DNA of 64,000 nt, taken from JAKFEW01 sp036675505 (GTDB lineage: Bacteria; Cyanobacteriota; Sericytochromatia; S15B-MN24; JAQBPE01). The DNA lies in contig JAKFEW010000053.1 in assembly GCA_036675505.1 (NCBI GenBank), positions 1 through 64,000 on the forward strand, written 5' to 3'. The notes beneath the pieces were generated by a model. It ran no database searches, was not told the DNA's origin, and saw only the letters and a list, made by a program, of their open reading frames with translations. How positions within the stretch are numbered: position 1 is the first letter of the stretch; each line of letters starts with the position of its first letter. Positions 17,913 through 26,667 of this stretch are shown one piece after another. The translations under genes and the position numbers were made by a program.

Positions 17913-18266
17913 CTAATCGGCGTCGCGGCCGGCCGGGAACTCGGCGCTGTGCTCGTGTTCGCCATGGTCGTGTTCGTCATGCTCGTGTTCGCCATGGTCA
18001 TGGCCGCCCGGGAACATGTGCAGCGCCTGGTGGAAGGCCTGCTCCATCTCGAAGACGGCCATCACCTCGGCGGCGCCTTCCTCGGAGCCCATCGTACGGG
18101 CCAGGTCTTCCTCGTCGAACATGCGCGGCAGCTTCTGGAGGATGCCGGGGAAGCGCGCCTCGCGCAGCGCGGCGCAGGCGTCCATGAGGACCATGCATTC
18201 CTGGCTGTCGAAGGTGTACCGGACCTGGGTGTCCTCGGTACCGAAGTTCAAGACGTCCATGCGCAT
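17913..18266 (-). CDS. Hypothetical protein with His/Asp/Glu-rich metal-binding tail
   Basis: 117 aa, not recognised. An N-terminal region of about 80 residues (DVLNFGTEDTQVRYTF, MVLMDACAALREARFPGIL) is followed by a tail rich in His with alternating acidic residues (HDHGEHEHDEHDHGEHEH, about 89-106), typical of Zn/Ni/Co-binding tails. ATG at 18266 follows AGGAG by 9 nt. It ends 3 nt before the FUSC-like gene, which is on the same strand, so the three genes 18266-16066 may form one operon. Metal storage or sensing is only an inference from the tail. Confidence 0.75.
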   Translation of the reverse strand: MRMDVLNFGTEDTQVRYTFDSQECMVLMDACAALREARFPGILQKLPRMFDEEDLARTMGSEEGAAEVMAVFEMEQAFHQALHMFPGGHDHGEHEHDEHDHGEHEHSAEFPAGRDAD

Positions 18267-18329
18267 CGCGTTTTTCTCCTGCTTCGAACGGGCGGCGGCG
18301 GCTTGGCGACTATAGCAGATGGCCGCGAC

Positions 18330-18358
18330 AATAAATAAGAGGCGGTCTTTCGACCGCC
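18330..18358 (-). terminator. Terminator of the tRNA-Gly/tRNA-Glu unit
   Basis: Stem GGCGGTC / GACCGCC with GAAA-type loop (18341-18358), followed on the minus strand by TCTTATTTATT. It follows tRNA-Glu. Confidence 0.85.
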
Positions 18359-18367
18359 CCTTATGAG

Positions 18368-18440
18368 TGACCCCACCGGGATTCGAACCCGGGTTTGAAC
18401 CGTGAGAGGGTCCCGTCCTAGGCCTCTAGACGATAGGGCC
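18368..18440 (-). tRNA. tRNA-Glu (anticodon CTC)
   Basis: Minus-strand cloverleaf of 73 nt: acceptor GGCCCTA with GGGGTC end, D-arm GTCTAGAGGCCTAGGAC, anticodon stem GGACC/GGTTC with loop CTCTCAC (anticodon CTC), T-arm CCGGG-TTCGAAT-CCCGG. It closely matches E. coli tRNA-Glu in the D-arm. CCA is not encoded. Confidence 0.95.
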
Positions 18441-18470
18441 GCTAACCAACCGCTCGGTGTGTCGAGCGGA

Positions 18471-18541
18471 AGCCGGTGATGGGAATCGAACCCACGCCCC
18501 AAGCTTGGGAAGCTCGTTTGCTACCATTACAACACACCGGC
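18471..18541 (-). tRNA. tRNA-Gly (anticodon CCC)
   Basis: Minus-strand cloverleaf of 71 nt: acceptor GCCGGTG / CACCGGC, anticodon stem CGAGC/GCTTG with loop TTCCCAA (anticodon CCC), T-arm GTGGG-TTCGATT-CCCAT, discriminator T. CCA not encoded. Transcribed first, then tRNA-Glu 30 nt later. Confidence 0.95.
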
Positions 18542-18559
18542 GCTGTTTGGCGTGAGTTC

Positions 18560-18589
18560 ATTCTAGCGAAGGACGGCGAAAACCGTCAA
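18560..18589 (-). promoter_or_regulatory. Promoter of the tRNA-Gly/tRNA-Glu unit
   Basis: On the minus strand TTGACG (18589-18584), an 18-nt spacer and TAGAAT (18565-18560), placing the start about 10 nt before tRNA-Gly. The -35 overlaps the last bases of the upstream thioredoxin-like gene. Confidence 0.8.
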
Positions 18590-19059
18590 GGCCCGGGGAG
18601 AGTTGGGGGCTCGAGCGCTTCGCCGAGCGCCTGGTGCAGCGTCAGGTAACTGGTCGCACCCACCACCAGCGCGCGTGGGCGCCCCACGGCGTCCGCCACC
18701 AGGTACGTGGGCGTGCGATCGAACGCGATCTGGCGCGCCAGGCCGAAGGCGGCCGCATGCTCCGTCGAGCCCGGCTCCAGACGGTCGATCACGTACCGGC
18801 GCACCTCGACGCGGCCAGCGTAGGTTCGCTCGAGCTGGGAGACCACGGGACCCATGGCCACGCAGGCCGGTCAGCGCGAGCCGTCGAAGACCACCAGGAC
18901 CGGTTTGCCGGCGGTCGGCACGCGCAGGTCGGCGATCGCCGCCGGCGGCTCGCCCAGCGGGATCGGCAGGACGCAGCGATAGAGCAACAGGCCGCCCAGC
19001 CCGATCCAGACCGCGCGATCGAGCCAGGCAGTGCGCCAGGCGGACTTGGTCTCGGACAT
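18586..19059 (-). CDS. Membrane-anchored thioredoxin-like protein, predicted selenoprotein (UxxC)
   Basis: One frame of 158 codons with a single internal UGA at 18873-18871 (codon 63). Before it: a membrane segment (about 17-36) and GKPVLVVFDGSR, the beta-strand leading to a thioredoxin active site. After it, in the same frame: P-A-C66-VAMGPVVSQLERTYAGRVEV, then a TPTYLV cis-Pro strand and GATSYLTLHQAL, completing the thioredoxin fold. The UGA thus sits exactly where the first Cys of CxxC belongs, giving U63-P-A-C66. A hairpin with a GGGUCCC loop follows 17 nt after the UGA (18841-18859). GAGG precedes the ATG. Read as standard stop, the gene would be a 62-aa fragment without active site. Alternatives: sequencing error or a TGC-to-TGA pseudogene; a second similar case in this window argues against both. 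Confidence 0.75.
18841..18859 (-). promoter_or_regulatory. Candidate bacterial SECIS element (thioredoxin-like gene)
   Basis: Minus-strand mRNA positions 12-30 after the UGA: GGCCAU pairs with GUGGUC (6 bp including two G-U pairs), apical loop GGGUCCC starting at nt 18. A G within the first two loop positions and a UGA-loop distance of 16-37 nt are the published bacterial SECIS features as I recall them; both are met. Confidence 0.6.
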
Positions 19060-19079
19060 GCGTGGGATCCTCGCAAAGC

Positions 19080-19107
19080 GACAGGGCCCGCCGAAGCGGG
19101 CCCTGTC
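19080..19107 (-). terminator. Terminator-like hairpin after tRNA-fMet
   Basis: Perfect 12-bp stem GACAGGGCCCGC / GCGGGCCCTGTC with TTCG loop (minus strand), directly downstream of tRNA-fMet and upstream of the thioredoxin-like gene. T tract weak (GCTTTG). Confidence 0.75.
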
Positions 19108-19112
19108 TTGAG

Positions 19113-19186
<74 letters not shown>

Positions 19187-19191
19187 AAGCT

Positions 19192-19220
19192 ATCGTAACA
19201 GACGTGGAGACGAGTGTCAA
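19192..19220 (-). promoter_or_regulatory. Promoter of tRNA-fMet
   Basis: Minus strand: TTGACA (19220-19215), 17-nt spacer, TACGAT (19197-19192), just before the tRNA. A near-consensus housekeeping promoter. Confidence 0.85.
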
Positions 19221-19227
19221 ATTGAGC

Positions 19228-19233
19228 TAGAAT
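19228..19233 (+). promoter_or_regulatory. -10 element for a leaderless transcript
   Basis: TAGAAT lies only 6 nt before the ATG at 19240, so transcription would start at or next to the start codon. No ribosome binding site is present in the gap. Confidence 0.55.
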
Positions 19234-19239
19234 GCCGGC

Positions 19240-19578
19240 ATGCGCTACATGATTGCTTCGTTGATCGCCGCCACCCTCGCCTTCCTGGCTGCGAGCTACT
19301 TGCTGCCTGGCTTCACGGTCAAAGACCCCGTCGCCGCGGCCGTCGGCGCGCTGGCGCTCGGCGTCGCGAACGCGCTCATCCGGCCGCTCATCATCCTCTT
19401 CACGCTGCCGGTCACGGTGTTGACGCTCGGGCTCTTCTTGATCGTCGTCAACGGCCTGATGCTCTGGCTCGTCACGCTGGTGGTGCCGGGCGTCGCCGTC
19501 GCGAACTTCGGCTGGGCGATCGCGGCCGCGGTGGTGATCGCGATCGTCAACGCCGTGCTCGGCGCGATCCTCCAGTAG
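19240..19578 (+). CDS. Phage-holin family 4-TM membrane protein
   Basis: 112 aa, nearly all hydrophobic: four segments (MIASLIAATLAFLAASYLL, AAVGALALGVANALI, LPVTVLTLGLFLIVVNGLMLWLV, WAIAAAVVIAIVNAVLG). GVANALIRPLIILFTLPVTVLTLGLF is the signature of the small membrane family annotated as mycobacterial-type 4-TM phage holin, which is widespread in chromosomes and not necessarily phage-related. It appears leaderless (TAGAAT 6 nt upstream). It is followed by a YkvA-like gene on the same strand. No phage genes nearby; real function unknown. Confidence 0.85.
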   Translation: MRYMIASLIAATLAFLAASYLLPGFTVKDPVAAAVGALALGVANALIRPLIILFTLPVTVLTLGLFLIVVNGLMLWLVTLVVPGVAVANFGWAIAAAVVIAIVNAVLGAILQ

Positions 19579-19621
19579 ACACCGGGTACAAGGCCCGCGT
19601 AGCCACCCCCTGGAGGTCGCC

Positions 19622-19936
19622 ATGGCCGAGATCGATGCCCCCCGGTTCCTTTCCACCGTGAAGCGCGTGGCGCGCCACGTCCCGTTCGCGAGGCAAGCGC
19701 TCGCGATGTACTTCGCGACGCTCGACCGCAAGACGCCCTTCTGGGTGAAGGGCATGGTCGGCGGCGCGCTCGCGTACTTCGTGATGCCGATCGACGCGAT
19801 CGCCGACATGCTGCCGCTGCTCGGCTTCACCGACGACGCCGGCGTGATGATCGCGACTTACCAGGCCGTCTCGCGTCACGTGACGGAGGATCATGAGCTC
19901 CAGGCCCAGGAGTGGCTGGAGCGCAACAGCCCGTAG
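19622..19936 (+). CDS. YkvA/DUF1232 family protein
   Basis: 104 aa. The core GALAYFVMPIDAIADMLPLLGFTDDAGVM is the DUF1232 signature: a short hydrophobic hairpin with the conserved P-x-D-x-I/x-D-x-x-P pattern. GGAGG precedes the ATG by about 6 nt. Function of the family is not known; it is probably membrane-associated. Located 43 bp after the holin-like gene, likely cotranscribed. Confidence 0.85.
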   Translation: MAEIDAPRFLSTVKRVARHVPFARQALAMYFATLDRKTPFWVKGMVGGALAYFVMPIDAIADMLPLLGFTDDAGVMIATYQAVSRHVTEDHELQAQEWLERNSP

Positions 19937-19986
19937 CCCAGGGCGGGCACCTCCACGCCGTTGTCGAGGCGGTACGTCCGGGCGTG

Positions 19987-19992
19987 TAGAAT
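19987..19992 (+). promoter_or_regulatory. -10 element upstream of the MBL-fold gene
   Basis: GTGTAGAATG with TAGAAT at 19987-19992, then GGAGG and the ATG at 20011. The same GTG(G)TAGAAT form occurs before lspA. Confidence 0.5.
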
Positions 19993-20010
19993 GAGGCCCT
20001 GGAGGACACC

Positions 20011-20658
20011 ATGCTGCACGAGCTCGCCCCGGGCGTGATGGCCTGGGAGGCCAAGGACGCCACCGCTTTCCGCGCCTTCGCGATTCACGCCGACGATGAG
20101 GTCGTGCTCGTCGATCCGCTGGTCACCGACGAGGCCGAGATGGGCCAGATCCGCGCGCTCGGGCGCGTCGTCGCGATCCTGTTGACCACGCCGTGGCACG
20201 ATCGCGACGCGGCCAACGCCGCGAACGTCTGGGGCGCGCCGGTGTACGCCCAGCCCGAGGGGCTCGCCGAGCTGTCGTCGAAAATCGGGGCCCAGCCCTT
20301 CCCGCACCAACTGCCGCTCGGGCTCGAGGCCATCCACGTGCCCGCCGCGTTCCCGGGCATGGTCGCGATCTACGACGCGCGCGACGGCGGCACGCTGATG
20401 CCGGGCGATCTCTGGCACAACGAGGCGTTCGCCCGCTTCAACCCGCTGATGCGGTTCTTCATCAAGCATTTCATCAAGCTGCGCGACGGCCTCCATCCGT
20501 TCCCGCCGTCGAAGGCGAGGGACCCGGAGGCGGTCCGCCGCGCGCTCGATTTGATGCTCGCGGAAAGGCCCATGAAGCGTCTGCTCGTCTCCCATGGCGC
20601 CTGCCTCGTCGATGGCGCGGAGGGGCGCATGAAGGCGCGGTTGGCCAAGGGGCCCTAA
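20011..20658 (+). CDS. Metallo-beta-lactamase-fold hydrolase-like protein with altered metal motif
   Basis: 215 aa. Beta-strand and loop order resemble the MBL fold: DDEVVLVDPLV, then VVAILLTTPWHDRDAA where HxHxDH is expected, GDLWHNEAFARF for the later Asp motif and LLVSHG near the end. The first metal motif keeps only W-H-x-R-D, so it may bind a single metal or none, as in several degenerate MBL proteins. GGAGG precedes the ATG. It overlaps by 4 bp with the convergent histidine kinase. Substrate unknown. Confidence 0.65.
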   Translation: MLHELAPGVMAWEAKDATAFRAFAIHADDEVVLVDPLVTDEAEMGQIRALGRVVAILLTTPWHDRDAANAANVWGAPVYAQPEGLAELSSKIGAQPFPHQLPLGLEAIHVPAAFPGMVAIYDARDGGTLMPGDLWHNEAFARFNPLMRFFIKHFIKLRDGLHPFPPSKARDPEAVRRALDLMLAERPMKRLLVSHGACLVDGAEGRMKARLAKGP

Positions 20659-22022
20659 GCCGGCCTGGCCTCGCCGTCCGGTCCGAGCGCGACGCGGGGC
20701 ACCTCGAAAGTGACCGTGATGCCGCGATCCGGGTTCCGGCTGATGGCGATCGCCCCGTGGTGGCCGTCCTCCACGATCGCGCGCGCGATCGCGAGGCCCA
20801 GCCCGGTGCCGCCGGCCGCACGGGTCATCGACGTGTCCTCCTGGTAGAACCTCATGAACACGCGGTCGAGGTTCTCCGGCGCGATGCCGACGCCGTCGTC
20901 GTGGATCGCCACGCGGGCCGCTGTCGGGGTTCCCACGAGGGACACGCGTACGTGGCCACCGGGAGGAGTGAACTTCGCCGCGTTGGTGAGCAAGCAGGCG
21001 AGCACCTGGGCGATGCGGCGCTGATCGACCTCGGCCTCGAGCGGCTCTTCGGGCAGGTCGAGCCCGATCGCCACGTGTTTGTCGCCGAACAGGTGGTCGA
21101 GCGCCTGGACGGCGCCTGCGACCAGCTCGCGCATATCGGTGGGCACGAACGCGTAAGCCAGCATGCCCGATTCCACCTTGGTGACGTCGAGGACGTCCTC
21201 GACCAGCCCGACGAACCGCTCGACGTTCACTTCGAGCATCCCGACGATCTCGAGCTGCCTGGCCGTCAGGTTCCCGGACTCCGAGGTCGTGAGCAGCCAG
21301 GCCGCCGTCTTGATCGCGGTGAGCGGGGTGCGGAACTCGTGGCTCATGTTGCCGATGAAGTCCGCCTGGATCCGCTGCATCTCGCGCAACTCGGCGTTCT
21401 GCCCGCGCAGCCGGCCCTCGAGCTCGCTCAGGAAGTATACGATCATCGCCATGCCGAGCAGGAGGTGGAGCAGCCCTGAAACCGTGAAGCCCACCCAGGC
21501 TACGCCCGCCTGCACCAAAATGGGGTACGCCAGCACGAACAGGCCGGTCGCGATGACCAGGCCGGCCAGCCAGCGCTTCGGCGCGCCGTGGTTCGCGGGG
21601 TCGTGGATGAGGTCCAGGCCGAGCCGGATCTGCGTGCCGATGTAGTAGATCAGCGTCGGCACGACGGCGACCTCGAAAGGCTCCCCCCTCACGGTCGCGA
21701 CGATGAAGAAGATCGTGGGTGCCGCGACCAGCGGCATGGAGACGTACAGCGGGATGGTGCGGCCGACGATGGCCCGGCCCGTGAGGACCGACAGCCAGCC
21801 GCTCGCCACGTAGATGACCACCTCGACCGTGGCGATCGCCGCGCGGTGCCCCGCGAACATGCCGATGACCTCGAGCACCAGGGTCAAGAACAGCAAGGCG
21901 TAGCTCGCCGTCCACAGCCGAAAGTAGCGCCGCGCGTGAACCGCGGTGATCCCGAGCGCGAAGGCCAGCGGGATGAGGACCCCGACGGGGTTGATCAGGA
22001 TGGCGAATTGTTCGAGGTTCAT
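20655..22022 (-). CDS. Membrane sensor histidine kinase
   Basis: 455 aa. Residues 1-205 carry seven hydrophobic segments (a MASE-like sensor), with no periplasmic ligand domain. The dimerisation/phosphoacceptor box NMSHEFRTPLTAIKT has H228. N box (CLLTNAAKF), G1 (DDGVGIAPENLDRVF), F box (FMRFYQ) and G2 (GGTGLGLAIARAIVE) are all present, so it should be active. No response regulator is adjacent, so it is an orphan kinase. The signal may be sensed in the membrane. Confidence 0.93.
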   Translation of the reverse strand: MNLEQFAILINPVGVLIPLAFALGITAVHARRYFRLWTASYALLFLTLVLEVIGMFAGHRAAIATVEVVIYVASGWLSVLTGRAIVGRTIPLYVSMPLVAAPTIFFIVATVRGEPFEVAVVPTLIYYIGTQIRLGLDLIHDPANHGAPKRWLAGLVIATGLFVLAYPILVQAGVAWVGFTVSGLLHLLLGMAMIVYFLSELEGRLRGQNAELREMQRIQADFIGNMSHEFRTPLTAIKTAAWLLTTSESGNLTARQLEIVGMLEVNVERFVGLVEDVLDVTKVESGMLAYAFVPTDMRELVAGAVQALDHLFGDKHVAIGLDLPEEPLEAEVDQRRIAQVLACLLTNAAKFTPPGGHVRVSLVGTPTAARVAIHDDGVGIAPENLDRVFMRFYQEDTSMTRAAGGTGLGLAIARAIVEDGHHGAIAISRNPDRGITVTFEVPRVALGPDGEARPA

Positions 22023-22154
22023 GGCGAGGGTGCGTCCAGTCTAGGCGGTGACGTGCGGAAACCGCAACCGCCACCAAACAAGCTATCTTTTATTATGGCA
22101 GAAATGTTACAATTCGAAACATTTTACCTATGAGGACCGGAGGGTTGCCCGAGC
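22023..22154 (+). promoter_or_regulatory. AT-rich promoter with inverted repeat upstream of the synthase-acyltransferase gene
   Basis: Between the divergent histidine kinase and the 22155 gene. The stretch 22075-22130 is AT-rich and holds AAATGTT (22102-22108) and AACATTT (22118-22124), a 7-bp inverted repeat with 9-nt spacing, typical of a repressor or activator site. GGAGGG lies at 22139-22144. Confidence 0.55.
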
Positions 22155-24608
22155 ATGCGTAAACGCAGCGAAGTCCTGGACATGATGGATCGGCTTTTCA
22201 CGCCGGCAGCCCGACGAGGCCTGCTCTATTGCGAGGCCGAAGCCGTCGGCGCGGATGGGCGCACGGTGCGACTGGGCGGCCGGGACCTCGTCCAGTTCAG
22301 CTCGTGCAGCTACCTGGGGCTCGAGACGCACCCGGCCCTGAAGCAGGGCGCGATCGCCGCCATCGAGCGCTATGGCACGCAGTTCTCGGCCTCCCGCGCC
22401 GCGATTTCGTGCCCGCTGTACGCGGAACTCGAGGACCTGCTCGCCGATCTTTTCGGGACCCCGGCGCTGGTCGCCCCGACGACGACGCTGGCCCATGCCG
22501 CCGCGTTGCCGGTGATCGTCGACGAACGGGACGCCGTGATCCTGGATCAACAAGTCCATGCCAGCGTGATGGCGTCGATCGACCACGCGATCGTGCAAGG
22601 GACCCATGTCGAGGTGCTGCGCCACAACCGGCTGGACCTGCTCGAGGCGCGCATCCGCGACCTCCGCCAGCGCCACCGCAAGGTCTGGTATCTGGGCGAC
22701 GGCGTTTACAGCATGCACGGCGACCTGGCGCCGATGAGCGGGCTCGCCGAGCTGCTCGATCGCTATGAATGCCTGAACCTGTACATGGACGACGCCCATG
22801 GCATGTCCTGGACCGGCCCGCACGGCCGCGGCTACGTGCTGGCGCAGCTGCCCCGCCATGAACGAATGATCGTCGCGACCTCCTTCGCGAAGGCCTTCGG
22901 GGTCGGCGGCGGCGTGCTCGTCGTGCCGGACGCCGAGACGCGGCGGCGCCTGCGGACGGTGGGCTCGTCGTTCACGTTCTCGGGCCCGCTCCAGCCGGCG
23001 AACCTGGGGGCGGCGATCGCCTCGGCCGGCCTCCACCTTTCAGGCGAGGTGGCGCGCCTGCAGGCCGAGCTGGCGGCGCGGATGGCGCGCTGGAATTCGC
23101 TTTGCGAGGCGCATGGCCTGCCGCTCGCCTCGAAGGCCGACGTGCCGATCCGCTTCATCGGCACCGGGCGCCCGCAGGTCGCCTACGCGCTGGTCGCGCG
23201 CATGATGGAAGAGGGCTTCTTCCCCACGCTTTCGGTGTTCCCGACCGTGCCGATGAAGCAGGCGGGCGTCCGCTTCGCGCTCAACCTCCACCAGACCGAC
23301 GACGACCTGGAACGGGCGGTCGCGGCGATCGCCCACCACCTGCCGCGCGAGCTGGCCCGCGAGGGCAGCAGCCTCGCCGAGGTGCAGGCGGCCTTCGATC
23401 TCGCGCCGCCGCCCGGTCCGGGCCCGGCCGACGCCCCTGCCCGGCTGGTGGAGGCGGCGCCCGCCGCCGGGCTCAGCCTGGAGCACCATCCGACCGCGGC
23501 GGCGCTCGACGCGCAGGAGTGGGATCGGCTGCTCGGCAGCCAGGGCACCTACGACGTGAACGGCCTGCTCTTCCTGGAGGCGGCCTTCACGGGCAACCCG
23601 GAGCCCGAGAACAACTGGCGCTTCCACTACCTGATCGTTCGTGACGCCGATCGCCGGCCGGTGCTCGCGACCTTTTTCACGGCGGCGCGCTGGAAGGACG
23701 ACCTGCTGGCCCCCGCCGACGTCTCGCGCGAGGTGGAGGCCCGCCGGGTCCAGGATCCCGGCTTCCTCACCTCCGAGGCCGTCACGATGGGCTCGCTTCT
23801 GTCCGAAGGCGCCCACCTGTGGCTCGATCGCGCGCGCGACTGGCGCGGCGCGCTCGACCTCGTGCTGCGGACCATGGAGCGCGAGCAGGCCCGGCTGGGC
23901 GCCGACCACCTCGTCGTCCGCGACGTGCAAGCCAGTGACCACGAGGTCCAGGACGTCCTCACGGAGCGCGGCTTCGCGCGCGTGCCGATGCCCGAGAGCC
24001 TGACGCTCGAGCTCGACTGGGCCGACGACGCGGCGTATATGGCGAAGCTCTCCGCGAAGGCGCGCCTGCACCAGCGCAAGAAGGTGCTGCCGTTCGACGG
24101 CTGGTACGACGAGGCGATCCGCGATCGCCGCGCCACAGCCCTCTCGCCAGCGCTGCACGCGCACCTCTACGCACTCTATGAGGCCGTGGCCGCCCGCAAC
24201 CTGGACTTCAACGCCTTCCGGCTGCCGCGCAAGCTCTTCGCCACGATGCTCGGCCACCCGCGCTGGGAGATCATGGCGTTGTCCCTGCGCGCGCCTCACG
24301 ACGCCGGAACCGACGGCCTCCCGGTGGCCTTCATGGCCTCCTACCGCGGAGACGACCATTACGTGCCGCTCGTGTGCGGGCTCGATTACCGCTACGTCAC
24401 GTCCCACGGCGCTTACCGCCAGCTCCTGCGGCGGACGATCATGCGCGCGTGGCGCGAGGGCTTCACGCGCATCCACTTCGGCATCGGCGCGGCGCATGAG
24501 AAGACGCGGTTCGGCTGCAAGGCCCGTCAGAGCCATGTGTTCATGCAATCCAGCGATGGCTATGCGATGGAGGTGCTCGGCCAGATGATGAAGACCGTCC
24601 GACGCTGA
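22155..24608 (+). CDS. Alpha-oxoamine synthase fused to GNAT/FemAB-like acyltransferase domain
   Basis: 817 aa in two parts. Residues ~1-410 are a PLP-dependent alpha-oxoamine synthase (BioF/KBL/SPT/CqsA family): SCSYLGLETHP, GSR-like SASRAAISCPLYAELE, D212-D-A-H215-G for ring stacking, and K246 in TSFAKAFG as Schiff-base Lys. This family condenses an amino acid with acyl-CoA. A Pro-rich linker (~410-440) leads to a ~375-residue domain with FHYLIVRD, FLTSEAVTMGSLLSEGAHLWLD, DHLVVRDVQ, LHQRKKVLPFDGWYDEAI and MRAWREGFTRIHFGIGAAHEKTRFGC, resembling GNAT/FemAB-like acyltransferases. Possible products: an N-acylated aminoketone, a sphingoid/ceramide-type lipid, or a signal; none is shown. Fusion is not due to frameshift: one continuous frame. 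Confidence 0.8.
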   Translation: MRKRSEVLDMMDRLFTPAARRGLLYCEAEAVGADGRTVRLGGRDLVQFSSCSYLGLETHPALKQGAIAAIERYGTQFSASRAAISCPLYAELEDLLADLFGTPALVAPTTTLAHAAALPVIVDERDAVILDQQVHASVMASIDHAIVQGTHVEVLRHNRLDLLEARIRDLRQRHRKVWYLGDGVYSMHGDLAPMSGLAELLDRYECLNLYMDDAHGMSWTGPHGRGYVLAQLPRHERMIVATSFAKAFGVGGGVLVVPDAETRRRLRTVGSSFTFSGPLQPANLGAAIASAGLHLSGEVARLQAELAARMARWNSLCEAHGLPLASKADVPIRFIGTGRPQVAYALVARMMEEGFFPTLSVFPTVPMKQAGVRFALNLHQTDDDLERAVAAIAHHLPRELAREGSSLAEVQAAFDLAPPPGPGPADAPARLVEAAPAAGLSLEHHPTAAALDAQEWDRLLGSQGTYDVNGLLFLEAAFTGNPEPENNWRFHYLIVRDADRRPVLATFFTAARWKDDLLAPADVSREVEARRVQDPGFLTSEAVTMGSLLSEGAHLWLDRARDWRGALDLVLRTMEREQARLGADHLVVRDVQASDHEVQDVLTERGFARVPMPESLTLELDWADDAAYMAKLSAKARLHQRKKVLPFDGWYDEAIRDRRATALSPALHAHLYALYEAVAARNLDFNAFRLPRKLFATMLGHPRWEIMALSLRAPHDAGTDGLPVAFMASYRGDDHYVPLVCGLDYRYVTSHGAYRQLLRRTIMRAWREGFTRIHFGIGAAHEKTRFGCKARQSHVFMQSSDGYAMEVLGQMMKTVRR

Positions 24609-24636
24609 GGCCAGATAACACTCGTTATCCGGGGCC
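24609..24636 (+). repeat. Dyad GGCCAGATAAC-N4-GTTATCCGGGGCC
   Basis: Inverted repeat right after the fusion-gene stop: arms GGCCAGATAAC and GTTATCCGG with a 4-nt centre. A near-identical dyad is at 55728-55755. Could be a terminator, an operator or a short repeat family. Confidence 0.6.
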
Positions 24637-24678
24637 CCTGGGCGTGTATGATGGGAGGCCGCTTGTTTGGAGGGTCCC

Positions 24679-25053
24679 ATGTTCCTGCACGTCCGCCTCA
24701 AGGTCCGCGATATGGACCGCGCGATCGCCTTCTACACCACGCACCTCGGCTTCAGCGTGCGCACTCGCAAGACCTCGCCGCGCGGGTCGCAGCTGACGTT
24801 CCTGGCCTATCCGGGCACGCCCACCGAGATCGAGCTGGCCTACCTCCCCTGGGACCCGGATTTCCAGCTGAATGAAGACATCTTCCACCTGGCCTTCATG
24901 GTCGAAGACATGCACGCGACGCTCGACCAGATGCGCGCGGGCGGCGTGAAGGTGACCGAGGAGCCCTCCGAGCGCGGCGCGGGCGGTTTCATGGCCTTCA
25001 TCGAGGACCCCGACGGCTACGAGATCGAGCTGCTGTCGGGCGCCCCGCTCTAG
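24679..25053 (+). CDS. VOC-family (glyoxalase I-like) protein
   Basis: 124 aa, one vicinal oxygen chelate module pair: FLHVRLKVRDMDRAIAFYTTHLGF at the N-terminus, DIFHLAFMVEDM in the middle and FIEDPDGYEIELL at the end. These give the expected metal ligands H (near residue 4), E (TEIELAY), H (DIFHLAF) and E (YEIELL), as in lactoylglutathione lyase. The ATG at 24679 follows GGAGGG by 6 nt. Three bases separate it from the Old Yellow Enzyme gene, so they form an operon possibly for reactive carbonyl detoxification. Confidence 0.9.
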   Translation: MFLHVRLKVRDMDRAIAFYTTHLGFSVRTRKTSPRGSQLTFLAYPGTPTEIELAYLPWDPDFQLNEDIFHLAFMVEDMHATLDQMRAGGVKVTEEPSERGAGGFMAFIEDPDGYEIELLSGAPL

Positions 25054-25056
25054 ATC

Positions 25057-26280
<1,224 letters not shown>

Positions 26281-26545
26281 CCTACCCGAGGGGGTAGATC
26301 AGCCCCAGAGAACCCTTTCCCTCTCTGGGTGGGTTCGAGGGGCGGCTGGAAAGGGGGAGAGGGAGAAGGGTGGTGGGGCGCGTAATGGGTTATGTTAGCT
26401 TGTGCGACATGCACCATTTTACATAACCTCAGCCTGTCCCCATAACCCCCAACCCACGGTCGTTTCAGGATCAACCCGGCCCCCGACCCGACCATCCCGC
26501 CAGCGGATCCAAACGCCGGCGGGATGCCGTTCATGCGACATAAAT

Positions 26546-26572
26546 GATCCCCGATCGGATCGTCGTCAGATC
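26546..26572 (+). promoter_or_regulatory. Cluster of four GATC sites upstream of the dam-like gene
   Basis: GATC at 26546, 26553, 26558 and 26569, four sites in 27 bp about 100 bp before a Dam-family gene. Other GATCs are at about 26298, 26472, 26503 and 26642. Confidence 0.6.
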
Positions 26573-26661
26573 CGCAAAACCCGCCCAGTGAAATGAATCG
26601 AAACAAAGGAGAGGGCTTTCTTGTGACATAACCCACAGCGGGATCTCGGCATTATGTTATG

Positions 26662-26667
26662 TATAAT
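26662..26667 (+). promoter_or_regulatory. Consensus -10 for a leaderless dam-like transcript
   Basis: Perfect TATAAT (in TGTATAAT) with the start codon ATG at 26674, 6 nt downstream. No Shine-Dalgarno can fit between, so a leaderless mRNA is expected. Confidence 0.65.

Noticed and set aside
18586..18861. A separate 91-aa protein starting at the ATG after the UGA
   Set aside because: It would begin inside the thioredoxin active site (after P-A-C-V-A) and lacks its own ribosome binding site; read-through of one frame explains it better.
19240..19578. Prophage signature from the holin-like gene
   Set aside because: This family is common in chromosomes and no integrase, capsid, tail or lysin gene is nearby.
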